From assembly GCF_965138225.1 (NCBI RefSeq), contig NZ_CBCSAX010000026.1: a stretch of 15,160 nt of DNA; one strand, 5' to 3'. Each line of letters starts with the position of its first letter. The stretch's first letter is position 1. The position numbers were made by a program, and so were the translations under genes. The notes under the pieces are model-generated. The model made no database searches. It was not told where the DNA came from and saw nothing but the letters and a program-made list of their open reading frames with translations. The DNA comes from Helicobacter_D ganmani. Its GTDB lineage: Bacteria > Campylobacterota > Campylobacteria > Campylobacterales > Helicobacteraceae. Positions 1 through 6,988 of the stretch are shown one piece after another.

Positions 1-469
1 CTTATCTGCCTTGCTTAAAGCTTCCCCTAAGAGATAAGCTAAATGGTATTTACAAGCTAGGGATTCCTTGTAATCTTTACAAGATTTTAAGGGAGGATAT
101 TTAAGGGAGGGAAAGACTTGTATGGTTTGTTTATAGAATTGCTGTTGTTGTTTGTGGATTTGTTTAAGTTTATAAAGAGAAAGGAGGAGTTTTAAAAAGG
201 CAAGAGGTGTAAAGGAATCTAAATAAGGGTTAGAATGNCCCCCCCCCCCGCACAGGAATAGAATGATTTAGAGTTTCTTGAGGTTTAAAAGAGGAAGGAG
301 AGTTTGTTTTGTTATTTTGAGATTCTTTAGAGTTGAAGTTTTCTTGTGAGATTCCTTTTCTTTGTTTGTCATATTCTATTAAGGCTAAACCTAGTTTATA
401 AGCTAAATGATTCTTTATTCTTTCTTTAGCGGAATGGGGATTAAACATTGTGTTGGAAGTGCAATACAT
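1..469 (-). CDS. Phase-variable 'HLAYKLG' domain protein, 5' part (runs off left edge)
   Basis: ATG at 467-469 is preceded by AAGGA at 7-nt spacing. The frame is open for 77 codons to the G tract (238-249). Read literally, with the N as one base, it stops at 230-232. If the tract is read as exactly 11 G, without the N, it joins a second frame open for 79 codons (237 to 1) with no stop. The N-terminal part carries KNHLAYKLGLALIEYDK and the distal part carries CKYHLAYLLGEALSKADK, so the two sides contain copies of the same motif. That supports one gene switched by slippage. From memory, this YKLG-type repeat occurs in Campylobacter and Helicobacter surface-glycan proteins, often attached to glycosyltransferases. 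No catalytic domain is visible here, so function is not assigned. The domain match between the two sides is seen; the glycan link is inference. Confidence 0.65.
238..250 (-). repeat. Poly-G tract (11 G plus an ambiguous base), phase-variation site
   Basis: The plus strand shows N followed by 11 C (239-249), which is 11 G on the coding strand. The tract encodes the Gly run after Val-Arg. Tract lengths of 11 or 14 G keep the downstream frame open; 12 G gives a stop two codons past the tract. The N probably records uncertain homopolymer length in the assembly. Confidence 0.8.
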
Positions 470-519
470 TAGGGATTCCTTTGGTTGATGTTTATTTTCT
501 TTTATGTTTTGGGATTCTA

Positions 520-540
520 AGAGGATAGGATTAATCCTCT
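520..540. other. Inverted repeat at the end of the SIMPL gene
   Basis: AGAGGAT (520-526) and ATCCTCT (534-540) form a perfect 7-bp stem with a 7-nt loop, and an overlapping 12-nt palindrome lies at 527-538. It spans the SIMPL stop codon. No T-run follows on either strand, so it is at best a weak terminator or mRNA 3' end. Confidence 0.3.
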
Positions 541-1235
541 AAATAATATTCTATCGTAGAGACAACACGCACATTCTTAATGTGTTGCGTATTTTGGTCT
601 CGGTTGCTAATACTAAATTGCCCTTGTGTTGCGCGTTTGATTCTACCAAGTTTGCTATTAGAATCCTTAGCAAACTTCTGTGCAGCCTCTCTTGCATTAA
701 GTGTAGATTCTTCAATCATTTGTGGCTTAATGGAATTGAGCTGCGTATAACTATATTCTACATCATAGGTATTAATATTGATTGCGATTCCCTCTTGTCC
801 AAGCTCTGTAATGCGCCCAAACACTTCTCTACCAAGTTCTACTTGCTTTGTGTATAAAATCACTTCACCGCTACCAGAATAACGATAAGTTACCCTTCTA
901 TCGTCCGCATAATCATTACTAAGTTTATCGGTGATATTGGGCGAACCAATCGTAATCTCGCTTTTCTCAAACCCCATTTTCTCTAAAAATTTCACAATTT
1001 TTTGAGAATTGCGTTCTACTTCAGTATAAAGTGCGTGCAAGTCGTTGTTCGCAAGACGAAATCTAAGGGGCAAAATCATCACATCTGCGAATACTTCTTG
1101 CTCACTCAAACCCTTGACGACTACGCTACGCTCGCCTGCGCGAAATTCTTTCACGGCAAGGTTCGCACCCACACCAAACACAATACTGCAAGCAATCAAG
1201 CAAAGACCTAAAGTAGCCACTGCGATTCTATCCAT
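531..1235 (-). CDS. SIMPL-domain (DUF541) membrane-anchored/periplasmic protein
   Basis: A 234-residue protein with one hydrophobic N-terminal segment (about residues 5-25) that is a signal anchor or uncleaved signal. A SIMPL/DUF541 domain follows, starting near SVVVKGLSEQEVFADV (about 37-52) and ending with the family-typical alanine-rich helix NAREAAQKFAKDSNSKLGRI (about 180-199) and a beta-strand close KNVRVVSTIEYYLE. Family members sit in the periplasm or outer envelope; some are linked to oxidative stress, but the biochemical role is not established. ATG start with AAAGGAGA just upstream. It lies 26 nt after the HIT gene and is probably the last gene of the envelope operon. The family call is firm; the function is open. 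Confidence 0.85.
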   Translation of the reverse strand: MDRIAVATLGLCLIACSIVFGVGANLAVKEFRAGERSVVVKGLSEQEVFADVMILPLRFRLANNDLHALYTEVERNSQKIVKFLEKMGFEKSEITIGSPNITDKLSNDYADDRRVTYRYSGSGEVILYTKQVELGREVFGRITELGQEGIAININTYDVEYSYTQLNSIKPQMIEESTLNAREAAQKFAKDSNSKLGRIKRATQGQFSISNRDQNTQHIKNVRVVSTIEYYLED

Positions 1236-1261
1236 TACTTCTCCTTTAAATGTTAATTTAT

Positions 1262-1810
1262 TTATCTTAAATGTTTTTGGGACAACTCATAAATACGTTG
1301 GAAAATCTCATCAAAATCCACTCCATAGGCGCGAGAATCGCCAATCGTTGTAAAGAAATTTGTATCCCCAATGAAACGTGGAATCAAATGTAGATGTAGA
1401 TGCTCTGGAATCCCCGCACCTCCCGCGCGTTCAATATTCATTCCTAGATTAACTCCTTGCGCGCCAAACTCTTTTAAAAGTGCAACACCTTTTTGTGCAA
1501 TTCTTTGCATTTGTAGCCAAATTTCCACATCTAAAAGCTCTGGTGAAGGGATATGCGTATGGGGAATAATCAAAAAATGTCCGGGCGTATAGGGAAACTT
1601 ATTCATCACGCAAAATACTTTATCATTGCGGTAAAATACGCGGTTTGTGAAGTCGGATTTTTGCAACACAGCGGAATCCCCCCTACCCTCAAATAGAGGT
1701 TGAGATTTTGTATTTAGAGGAGAATCTCCTTTGGAAATAGCGCAGAATACACACTCTGTGCTTTTGTCTTTGAAATACCCGCTTCTCCAAGGCGCATACA
1801 AATACTCCAT
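1262..1810 (-). CDS. HIT-family nucleotide hydrolase/transferase with an in-frame insert
   Basis: A 182-residue histidine-triad protein. The triad is EHLHLHLIPR (H137, H139, H141), which acts on nucleoside phosphates such as Ap4A-type substrates in this family. A zinc-type CxxC (C20, C23) lies near the N-terminus, followed by VFYRNDKVFCVMN and YTPGHFLIIPH. The C-terminal block DTNFFTTIGDSRAYGVDFDEI matches the Ap4A-phosphorylase-like HIT subgroup. Residues about 28-56 (DNA 1643-1729), between the CxxC segment and VFYR, are longer than I recall in homologues and are Ser/Asp/Gly-rich, which looks like an insertion. ATG start with a GAGAGG-type SD. It begins 16 nt after murF, so the two are co-transcribed. 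The exact substrate cannot be told. Confidence 0.88.
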   Translation of the reverse strand: MEYLYAPWRSGYFKDKSTECVFCAISKGDSPLNTKSQPLFEGRGDSAVLQKSDFTNRVFYRNDKVFCVMNKFPYTPGHFLIIPHTHIPSPELLDVEIWLQMQRIAQKGVALLKEFGAQGVNLGMNIERAGGAGIPEHLHLHLIPRFIGDTNFFTTIGDSRAYGVDFDEIFQRIYELSQKHLR

Positions 1811-1826
1811 TGTATCCTCTCACCTT

Positions 1827-3287
1827 TTAAATATAGCTTGGTGCGTCATTGGCAAAAAGAATCAAGTTGCCACTATCTGTAGTTGTCTTTAAAATATGCT
1901 CAATATGCGATTTATCCTTAAGAACGATTTTTTGAGGCTTACGAATATGTTTGCGCAACAATTTAGAATTCAGCTCTCCTGTAATAATCGCTAAATCAAA
2001 CACTTCACTAATGGCTTCGGCTAATTGGATATTTGCTTCTTTGGAACTTTCCACAAGACCTGGTGTTACGATGATTTTCTTACCTTTATGCAAGGAGGAT
2101 AGGCGAATTGCTTCAAGCATTCCATCAAGATTTCCATTATAACTATCGTCTAAAATAATCTTTTCATTCACAGTAATCTTGCTTAGGCGATGATTAATAG
2201 GTTCTAGCTTCTGCACTCGTTTTATCAAATGCTCTTCACTGACGCCCAAATCTTTCGCAACCGCAATCGCCGCACTAATATTAATCACATTAAACGCACC
2301 CAAAATACGCGTTTTAAATTCTAATTTCTTGCCATCTATTTTAAGAACAAAGCTTGTTCCTTCAAGCGTTGCTACTATTTCACTTGCATTTTTGGGAAAA
2401 TTAACAATCCTCACGGGACAATGGCTTGGCTGAATGTTGCCCTCATAGATATAAGCTCGGCTCAATTCCTTGCTCTCTAAAATTTCATATTTTGCACTAT
2501 AAATATTTTCTATGCTTTTAAAATACTCAATGTGTGCTTCACCAATTTTTCCAACAACTGCAATCTGTGGGGAAAGCAAATCTACAATCTCTTTAATGTC
2601 TCCCGCGCCCCTAGCACCTGCTTCTACGATATAAATATCTGTTAAGGGGGAAAGATTTTGATTAATATCTGCAATGATTCCTGTTAGCGTATTGACGCTT
2701 CTTGGTGTCGCATAAACTTTAAAACCCTCCTGCAGCATTTGAAACAAAAAGTTTTTTAAGCTTGTCTTGCCATAGCTCCCTGTAACCGCTATGATTGTAA
2801 GGTTTGGCATACTCTCTAACTTATCTAAAGCAAGTTTTTTGTAACGATTGAGCAGGATTCTTTCTATCAAAGAAGAAAGCGCAATAGAAATAAAAAGCGG
2901 GAAGAGATAAACAATTTGAATCAAAATAGAATATTCTGCAACTTTTAAAAGCAATAATTCATTAAATAAAATAAAGGCGATGTATAACCCAAAAAATCTT
3001 AGGATTCTACTTGTCAAAACCAATCGTTTGCTCAAATAAAAAATCCATACACCCAGCAAAACAACATAAAGATACAATCCAATATAACAATAAAGATTAT
3101 TCGGTATTAGAATAAAATAAATAATAGGAAACACAAAATAAAACAAATGCCATTTCTGCTTATGATGCCTAAACAATACGCGCATAATCTTGTAATGATA
3201 CCACTGAAGATTTATCATCACATAATAGCCTAATGCGATAAGAAAAATCCAACGCGTTGCCATAATGAAAATATCAATGCTTTGCAA
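1827..3287 (-). CDS. murF: UDP-N-acetylmuramoyl-tripeptide--D-alanyl-D-alanine ligase (MurF), membrane-anchored form
   Basis: A 486-residue Mur ligase. Residues 1-145 are strongly hydrophobic with about five membrane segments (roughly 10-25, 47-61, 65-86, 97-117, 119-140). This N-terminal extension is, as I recall, typical of Campylobacterota MurF and absent from E. coli MurF. The ligase part starts at the ATP-binding P-loop TGSYGKTS (169-176). VEAGARGAGDI and GEAHIEYF (about 249-256) are central-domain motifs, and HRL with DDSYNGN in the C-terminal half is typical of MurF. It adds D-Ala-D-Ala to UDP-MurNAc-tripeptide in the cytoplasm. The start is TTG (3285-3287) with AAGGA 7 nt upstream; an ATG at residue 9 is the alternative. 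It follows the hydrolase gene by 58 nt, and ddl is two genes upstream. Confidence 0.9.
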   Translation of the reverse strand: MQSIDIFIMATRWIFLIALGYYVMINLQWYHYKIMRVLFRHHKQKWHLFYFVFPIIYFILIPNNLYCYIGLYLYVVLLGVWIFYLSKRLVLTSRILRFFGLYIAFILFNELLLLKVAEYSILIQIVYLFPLFISIALSSLIERILLNRYKKLALDKLESMPNLTIIAVTGSYGKTSLKNFLFQMLQEGFKVYATPRSVNTLTGIIADINQNLSPLTDIYIVEAGARGAGDIKEIVDLLSPQIAVVGKIGEAHIEYFKSIENIYSAKYEILESKELSRAYIYEGNIQPSHCPVRIVNFPKNASEIVATLEGTSFVLKIDGKKLEFKTRILGAFNVINISAAIAVAKDLGVSEEHLIKRVQKLEPINHRLSKITVNEKIILDDSYNGNLDGMLEAIRLSSLHKGKKIIVTPGLVESSKEANIQLAEAISEVFDLAIITGELNSKLLRKHIRKPQKIVLKDKSHIEHILKTTTDSGNLILFANDAPSYI

Positions 3288-3345
3288 AAAAGAATCCTTG
3301 AAATAAAAAATTGTGCAATTTTAGCGAATTTTAGATAAATTTTAT

Positions 3346-4089
3346 TTATTTTTTAATGTTTAAATAAAGTTTTTCAATCTCTTTCGCACCTTTCAAAAAG
3401 AAAAAATGGTCTCCCCCTAAAACAAAAAATTTAGAATTTGGTATCAATGCGTGGATTTTTTCACCCGATTTTAAAGGTGTAGCAAGGTCTCTTTCTCCCC
3501 AAAAAATATAGCACGGACTCTTAAATTCTGCAAATATGCTTGAAAAATCCTCATCTACAACATTTTTAAAAGTCTGATACATCACTTCGTCCATATTTTC
3601 TACATCTTTTGAACGCAAAAATTGCTTAAAGATTCTACTTAATCTTGGCACAAACCGATTCAAAGATTTAGCAAGTGCAATTTTACATTGCACCTTAAAG
3701 CTTTTTGGCACTTGAATCCCTGCGCTACTTAGCAAAATTAATTCTTTGGGTTCTAATAAAGTCGCGACTTTCCCACCAAAACTATGCCCCATAATGCTAC
3801 AATGGCTAGGAATCAAAGAAAGTTGCCCTAAAAAAATTTTTAAAATCTCGGCATAGTCGTAGGTATTCAGCGCAAAGGGTGGAGTAGGAGAATTTCCAAA
3901 TCCAGGCATATCCACATAACAATGCTTAAAATTCTTAAAAAGCCCGCCAAAAGATTGTTTCATCAGAGTTCTACTAGCACCCCAACCATGCAGAATCACA
4001 AGCGTCGGAGCGGAAAGGTTTTGGGATTCTAATATCTCATACGAGAGGGAAAAACTCTGCCCCTTATAATCCAATCTTTTTTGCGCCAT
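3346..4089 (-). CDS. Alpha/beta hydrolase
   Basis: A 247-residue alpha/beta-hydrolase fold protein without signal peptide. The oxyanion-hole motif HGWGAS is at 34-39, and the nucleophile elbow GHSFGG puts the catalytic Ser at 103. The likely acid is Asp201 in GERDLATP and the base His228 in GGDHFFF, so the triad is complete. Its ATG overlaps the ddl stop by one base (TAATG), indicating translational coupling. A hydrolase of this type between ddl and murF is, to my memory, also found in Campylobacter jejuni, which suggests an envelope-related role, but the substrate is unknown. Esterase, lipase or C-C hydrolase activity cannot be distinguished. Confidence 0.85.
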   Translation of the reverse strand: MAQKRLDYKGQSFSLSYEILESQNLSAPTLVILHGWGASRTLMKQSFGGLFKNFKHCYVDMPGFGNSPTPPFALNTYDYAEILKIFLGQLSLIPSHCSIMGHSFGGKVATLLEPKELILLSSAGIQVPKSFKVQCKIALAKSLNRFVPRLSRIFKQFLRSKDVENMDEVMYQTFKNVVDEDFSSIFAEFKSPCYIFWGERDLATPLKSGEKIHALIPNSKFFVLGGDHFFFLKGAKEIEKLYLNIKK

Positions 4090-5126
4090 TATTTACCTTT
4101 TGCAAATTGAATTTGGTGTAAAAACTCATAGGTAACTTTGATTTCATCAGGTTTTGGAAGTGCTTTAGAAAGCTGACTTAAGGATTCTTGAAAATCTTTA
4201 AATAGATAATTTGCAAGGCTTCCCGGAATTGGATTAATTTCATTTAAATAACATTGATTATCCTTGACAAAAAAATCACAACGAATCAAAGCTCCTTCAA
4301 ACAAATTTTCATAAAGCTTGCTAAAATTCTCTCGCAAAGCCAACTTCAAATCTTCGCTAATTTCCGCTTCTTTTGCATTACTTGTGCGCGAAAAATCCAA
4401 ATATTTTTTTTCAAAATCTAAAAATTTCTTTTTTTCTGGCTCTTCCACAAAAGAAAACCTCATTCCCTCTTTGGACTTAAAACCCGCCAAGTTATACTCT
4501 TTAATTCCCTCTATAAAAGGCTCAATGAGGATTTTTTCATCAAATTCAAAAGCAGATTCTAGTGCGTATTGCAGCTTTTCTTGCGATTCTACGATACTGA
4601 TTCCAATAGAGCTTCCAAGCCTAGCGGGTTTAATAATCAATGGGAAAGTTAAATTCTTCGGTATAGGCATATCACGATACAGCACACGATATTCAAGGCT
4701 CAAAACCCCCCGACCTTTGGCTAGCAACTTCGTTAGCTCCTTATCAAAGCTTAACACACACGCGGGATTACGCGGACCAATATAAGGAATCCCATAAAAG
4801 TCTAGCAAACTCGCTACACTCCCATCTTCTCCATCTCCTCCGTGGATAAGATTAATAAGAATTGGTAGATTAAGAGGCTTTTCTCCAAAAAATGTGCGCA
4901 GATAAAACCCATCTTTTTTGGGATAAATTTTTTGTGCTTTTATGTATTCTTTAGAGCTGAAAAATTTAGACTGCATATTTTGTATTGGAATCAAATAAAA
5001 ATTATGCAAAGCGTCTAAAAAAACAAAATGCTTCACTTGCGGTAATAATTTCTTTAGAGCAATCGCACTAACTATACTGATTTCGTGTTCATAAGATTTT
5101 CCGCCAAATAAAATACAAAAACTCAC
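4089..5126 (-). CDS. ddl: D-alanine--D-alanine ligase
   Basis: A 345-residue ATP-grasp enzyme that joins two D-Ala for peptidoglycan precursors in the cytoplasm. N-terminal FGGKSYEHEISIVSA holds the first D-Ala site Glu. HGGDGEDGS (95-103) and IKPARLGSSIGIS (165-177) are the ATP-grasp lysine and glycine loop. RCDFFV (282-287) and NEINPIPGSLANYLF (295-309) carry the Mg2+ and second D-Ala ligands. Length is normal for the group. The start is GTG (5124-5126) with AAGGA 6 nt upstream; there is no nearer ATG. It overlaps the hydrolase gene by 1 nt and lies 114 nt downstream of dapF. Confidence 0.95.
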   Translation of the reverse strand: MSFCILFGGKSYEHEISIVSAIALKKLLPQVKHFVFLDALHNFYLIPIQNMQSKFFSSKEYIKAQKIYPKKDGFYLRTFFGEKPLNLPILINLIHGGDGEDGSVASLLDFYGIPYIGPRNPACVLSFDKELTKLLAKGRGVLSLEYRVLYRDMPIPKNLTFPLIIKPARLGSSIGISIVESQEKLQYALESAFEFDEKILIEPFIEGIKEYNLAGFKSKEGMRFSFVEEPEKKKFLDFEKKYLDFSRTSNAKEAEISEDLKLALRENFSKLYENLFEGALIRCDFFVKDNQCYLNEINPIPGSLANYLFKDFQESLSQLSKALPKPDEIKVTYEFLHQIQFAKGK

Positions 5127-5240
5127 AATATTTCCTTAAGAATAAATTTTCAAAATCATACCAAAAGTTTAGATAAATTACCACTACACTAGCAAGGACG
5201 GGAAATAGAATCACAGGAGCAAGTTCAACCTTGCGGGATT

Positions 5241-5978
5241 CTACATTACAAAATCGCAAATTTTATGCACTCTGCCTTTGAGATAAAGTCTTTGATTAGA
5301 TTCTTTTAGATACAAATCCTCTTCGCTTGCGGGATTAAAAAGGCAAGGGTTTGAAATCTTGCCCGCAGAAAACAAATAATAAAACATTGCTGCCATTCCC
5401 GTGCCACATGCAAGTGTTTCATCTTCCACCCCGCGCTCAAAGGTGCGCGCAATCACTCTGTCTTGCAAAATCTCTGCGACATTAACATTTGCATTATATT
5501 TATGGCGCAAAGAGCGCAAATCCTCTTTGCTCAACTCATTCTTTTTCTCACAAACTAAATGCGGCACTCCTGTGTCAATCAATGCCCAAGTGTTGCCCAA
5601 TTCACAGATATTTTCTTGCAACACTTTCACACCACTTAACGCACTCTCTACCACATTTTCTTCTAGGGTTGCATCAATCACTCCTGCGAGTGTTAAGAAT
5701 CTCTGCTTGTAGCTTGCGATTCCTTGATGATACGCATACATCGCTGCTGCACGACTTCCATTTCCGCACATTTGCGCAATACTACCATCACAATTATAAA
5801 ACTCCCATTCAAAATCATATTCCAAATGTGGCTTTAAAATAATTAAACCATCTGCGCCTACACCTTGATGACGATTACAAATCCTTCGCGCAAGTTTATC
5901 AAATGCGCGTTTTTGAGTGCCAAAAGTATGCGTGAGAATAAAATCATTACCACTTGCGGAATATTTACTAAAAAACAT
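5241..5978 (-). CDS. dapF: Diaminopimelate epimerase
   Basis: A 245-residue enzyme converting LL- to meso-diaminopimelate for lysine and peptidoglycan. Both catalytic cysteines are present: Cys71 in NCDGSIAQMCGNGSR (62-76) and Cys191 in LACGTGMAA. The N-terminal KYSASGNDFIL and GVGADGLI are family signatures. It is slightly shorter than the E. coli enzyme (about 274). ATG start with AAGGA 6 nt upstream. It has a probable promoter of its own after the flagellin terminator and heads the dapF-ddl-hydrolase-murF-HIT-SIMPL block, which fits a peptidoglycan precursor operon. Confidence 0.95.
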   Translation of the reverse strand: MFFSKYSASGNDFILTHTFGTQKRAFDKLARRICNRHQGVGADGLIILKPHLEYDFEWEFYNCDGSIAQMCGNGSRAAAMYAYHQGIASYKQRFLTLAGVIDATLEENVVESALSGVKVLQENICELGNTWALIDTGVPHLVCEKKNELSKEDLRSLRHKYNANVNVAEILQDRVIARTFERGVEDETLACGTGMAAMFYYLFSAGKISNPCLFNPASEEDLYLKESNQRLYLKGRVHKICDFVM

Positions 5979-6010
5979 TAAGAATCCTTATGTAGGGACT
6001 TGAAAACAGA

Positions 6011-6016
6011 ATCTTA
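6011..6016 (-). promoter_or_regulatory. Probable dapF promoter (-10)
   Basis: On the minus strand TAAGAT is preceded by TGG, giving an extended TGn -10 box. The predicted start lies about 25 nt before the dapF ATG. It is placed between the flagellin terminator and dapF, which is where a promoter is needed. No clear -35, as is usual in these bacteria. Confidence 0.45.
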
Positions 6017-6080
6017 CCATAAAAGCAAGATTTTCAACACAAAATATGACCCATCATTTTCAAATTGTTTTTAAGGAGAA

Positions 6081-6114
6081 ATAAAAAACACAAAGAGAAA
6101 GGAGAATCTCTTTG
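6081..6114 (-). terminator. Rho-independent terminator of the flagellin gene
   Basis: CAAAGAGA (6091-6098) and TCTCTTTG (6107-6114) form a perfect 8-bp stem with an 8-nt loop. On the minus strand the stem is followed at once by TGTTTTTTAT. It lies about 47 nt after the flagellin stop codon. Confidence 0.8.
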
Positions 6115-6161
6115 CTTCTACAATATTAAGAAGATTATCCGTAAAGCTTAAGAAAAATCAA

Positions 6162-6917
6162 TTAGCCTAGCAATGCGTCTAAGCGACTTTGCAAATATTG
6201 CGCATTAAAAGATGCAACATAAAGAGAAGCATTTTCTTTTAGTTTTGCAGAATTTAATTGATTGTAATTTTCCGCCAAATCATCTTTCATTAATCCACCT
6301 TCCGCAGCTTTCAAATTTACTACGGTATTCATACTTGCATTCACGCCAGATTGGATTCCATTCATTGCAGAACCAATGTCTGCACGACTCATATTAACAT
6401 TGTTAATAAAATCCAAAATACTTTGTTGATTATTAACATTCAAGCCTGAAACATTGGGGGCTTGCATATTGATGCTTTCTGTTCCATTGCCAGTTACAAA
6501 ACTCATTTGTCCGCTAAAAACATTTCTACCATTAAAAACTGCTTGACTTGTAGCGTCACTCATTGCTTGAGTTAGTGCGTTTGCTTCACTTTCAATCATT
6601 GCTCTTTGCTCATTATTTAATGCAGGATTTCCCAAAGCCACAGAAAGTTCATTCATACGAATCGCAGAATCTGTAATGTTAGAAAGTGTCGCGTCTGCAA
6701 TTTGCATCACACCTAGTGCGTCATTTGCATTGCGGATTCCTTGAGACATTGAGTTTGCTTGAGATAAAAGTGCATTTGCCAAAGCCAAACTCGCACCATC
6801 TGTCGCCTCTAATGGACGAGGAGACGAGATTTTCTTTAACGCGTCTTTCTCATTCTCTTTTGCTTTATTTAGGCTAATCAAACTTTCATTTGCAACTTGT
6901 GTATTTCCGATTTTCAT
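6162..6917 (-). CDS. Flagellin-family protein (FlaC-like, short)
   Basis: A 251-residue protein with flagellin N- and C-terminal D0/D1 helices and almost no variable centre. The N-terminal half has ISSPRPLEATDGASLALANAL, GIRNANDALGVMQIADATL and RMNELSVALGNPALNNEQR, the typical flagellin pattern; FNGRNVFSGQ follows near 130-140. It ends with NYNQLNSAKLKENASLYVAS and a hydrophobic tail. Length and lack of a D2/D3 insert resemble Campylobacter FlaC, a flagellin-like protein exported by the flagellar type III apparatus, rather than the roughly 500-residue FlaA/FlaB filament proteins. ATG start with AAGGAGA. It is a single-gene unit with a sigma-54-type promoter and its own terminator, set between accC and dapF. 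Whether it is a minor filament subunit or a secreted effector is not shown. Confidence 0.82.
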   Translation of the reverse strand: MKIGNTQVANESLISLNKAKENEKDALKKISSPRPLEATDGASLALANALLSQANSMSQGIRNANDALGVMQIADATLSNITDSAIRMNELSVALGNPALNNEQRAMIESEANALTQAMSDATSQAVFNGRNVFSGQMSFVTGNGTESINMQAPNVSGLNVNNQQSILDFINNVNMSRADIGSAMNGIQSGVNASMNTVVNLKAAEGGLMKDDLAENYNQLNSAKLKENASLYVASFNAQYLQSRLDALLG

Positions 6918-6970
6918 CTTCTCTCCTTAAATCGTTAGATTGCTTCCTTGCAATATTTTCAAAATTACAA

Positions 6971-6985
6971 GCATTTTTCATTCCA
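6971..6985 (-). promoter_or_regulatory. Sigma-54 (RpoN) promoter of the flagellin gene
   Basis: The minus strand reads TGGAATGAAAAATGCTT: the invariant GG and GC are separated by exactly 10 nt, with TGG at -24 and TGCTT at -12. Predicted start is near 6959, about 40 nt before the ATG. It lies just downstream of the accC stop, outside coding sequence. RpoN control is known for middle flagellar genes in this phylum. Confidence 0.65.
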
Positions 6986-6988
6986 CTT

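Noticed and set aside
238..238. N bases as evidence of scaffold joins
   Set aside because: Each is a single N at the edge of a homopolymer, with protein similarity continuing across; tract-length ambiguity is the simpler explanation.
4318..4785. 155-codon plus-strand ORF opposite ddl
   Set aside because: Lies wholly antisense to a well-conserved ddl, has no SD or recognisable domain, and its composition mirrors the opposite strand.
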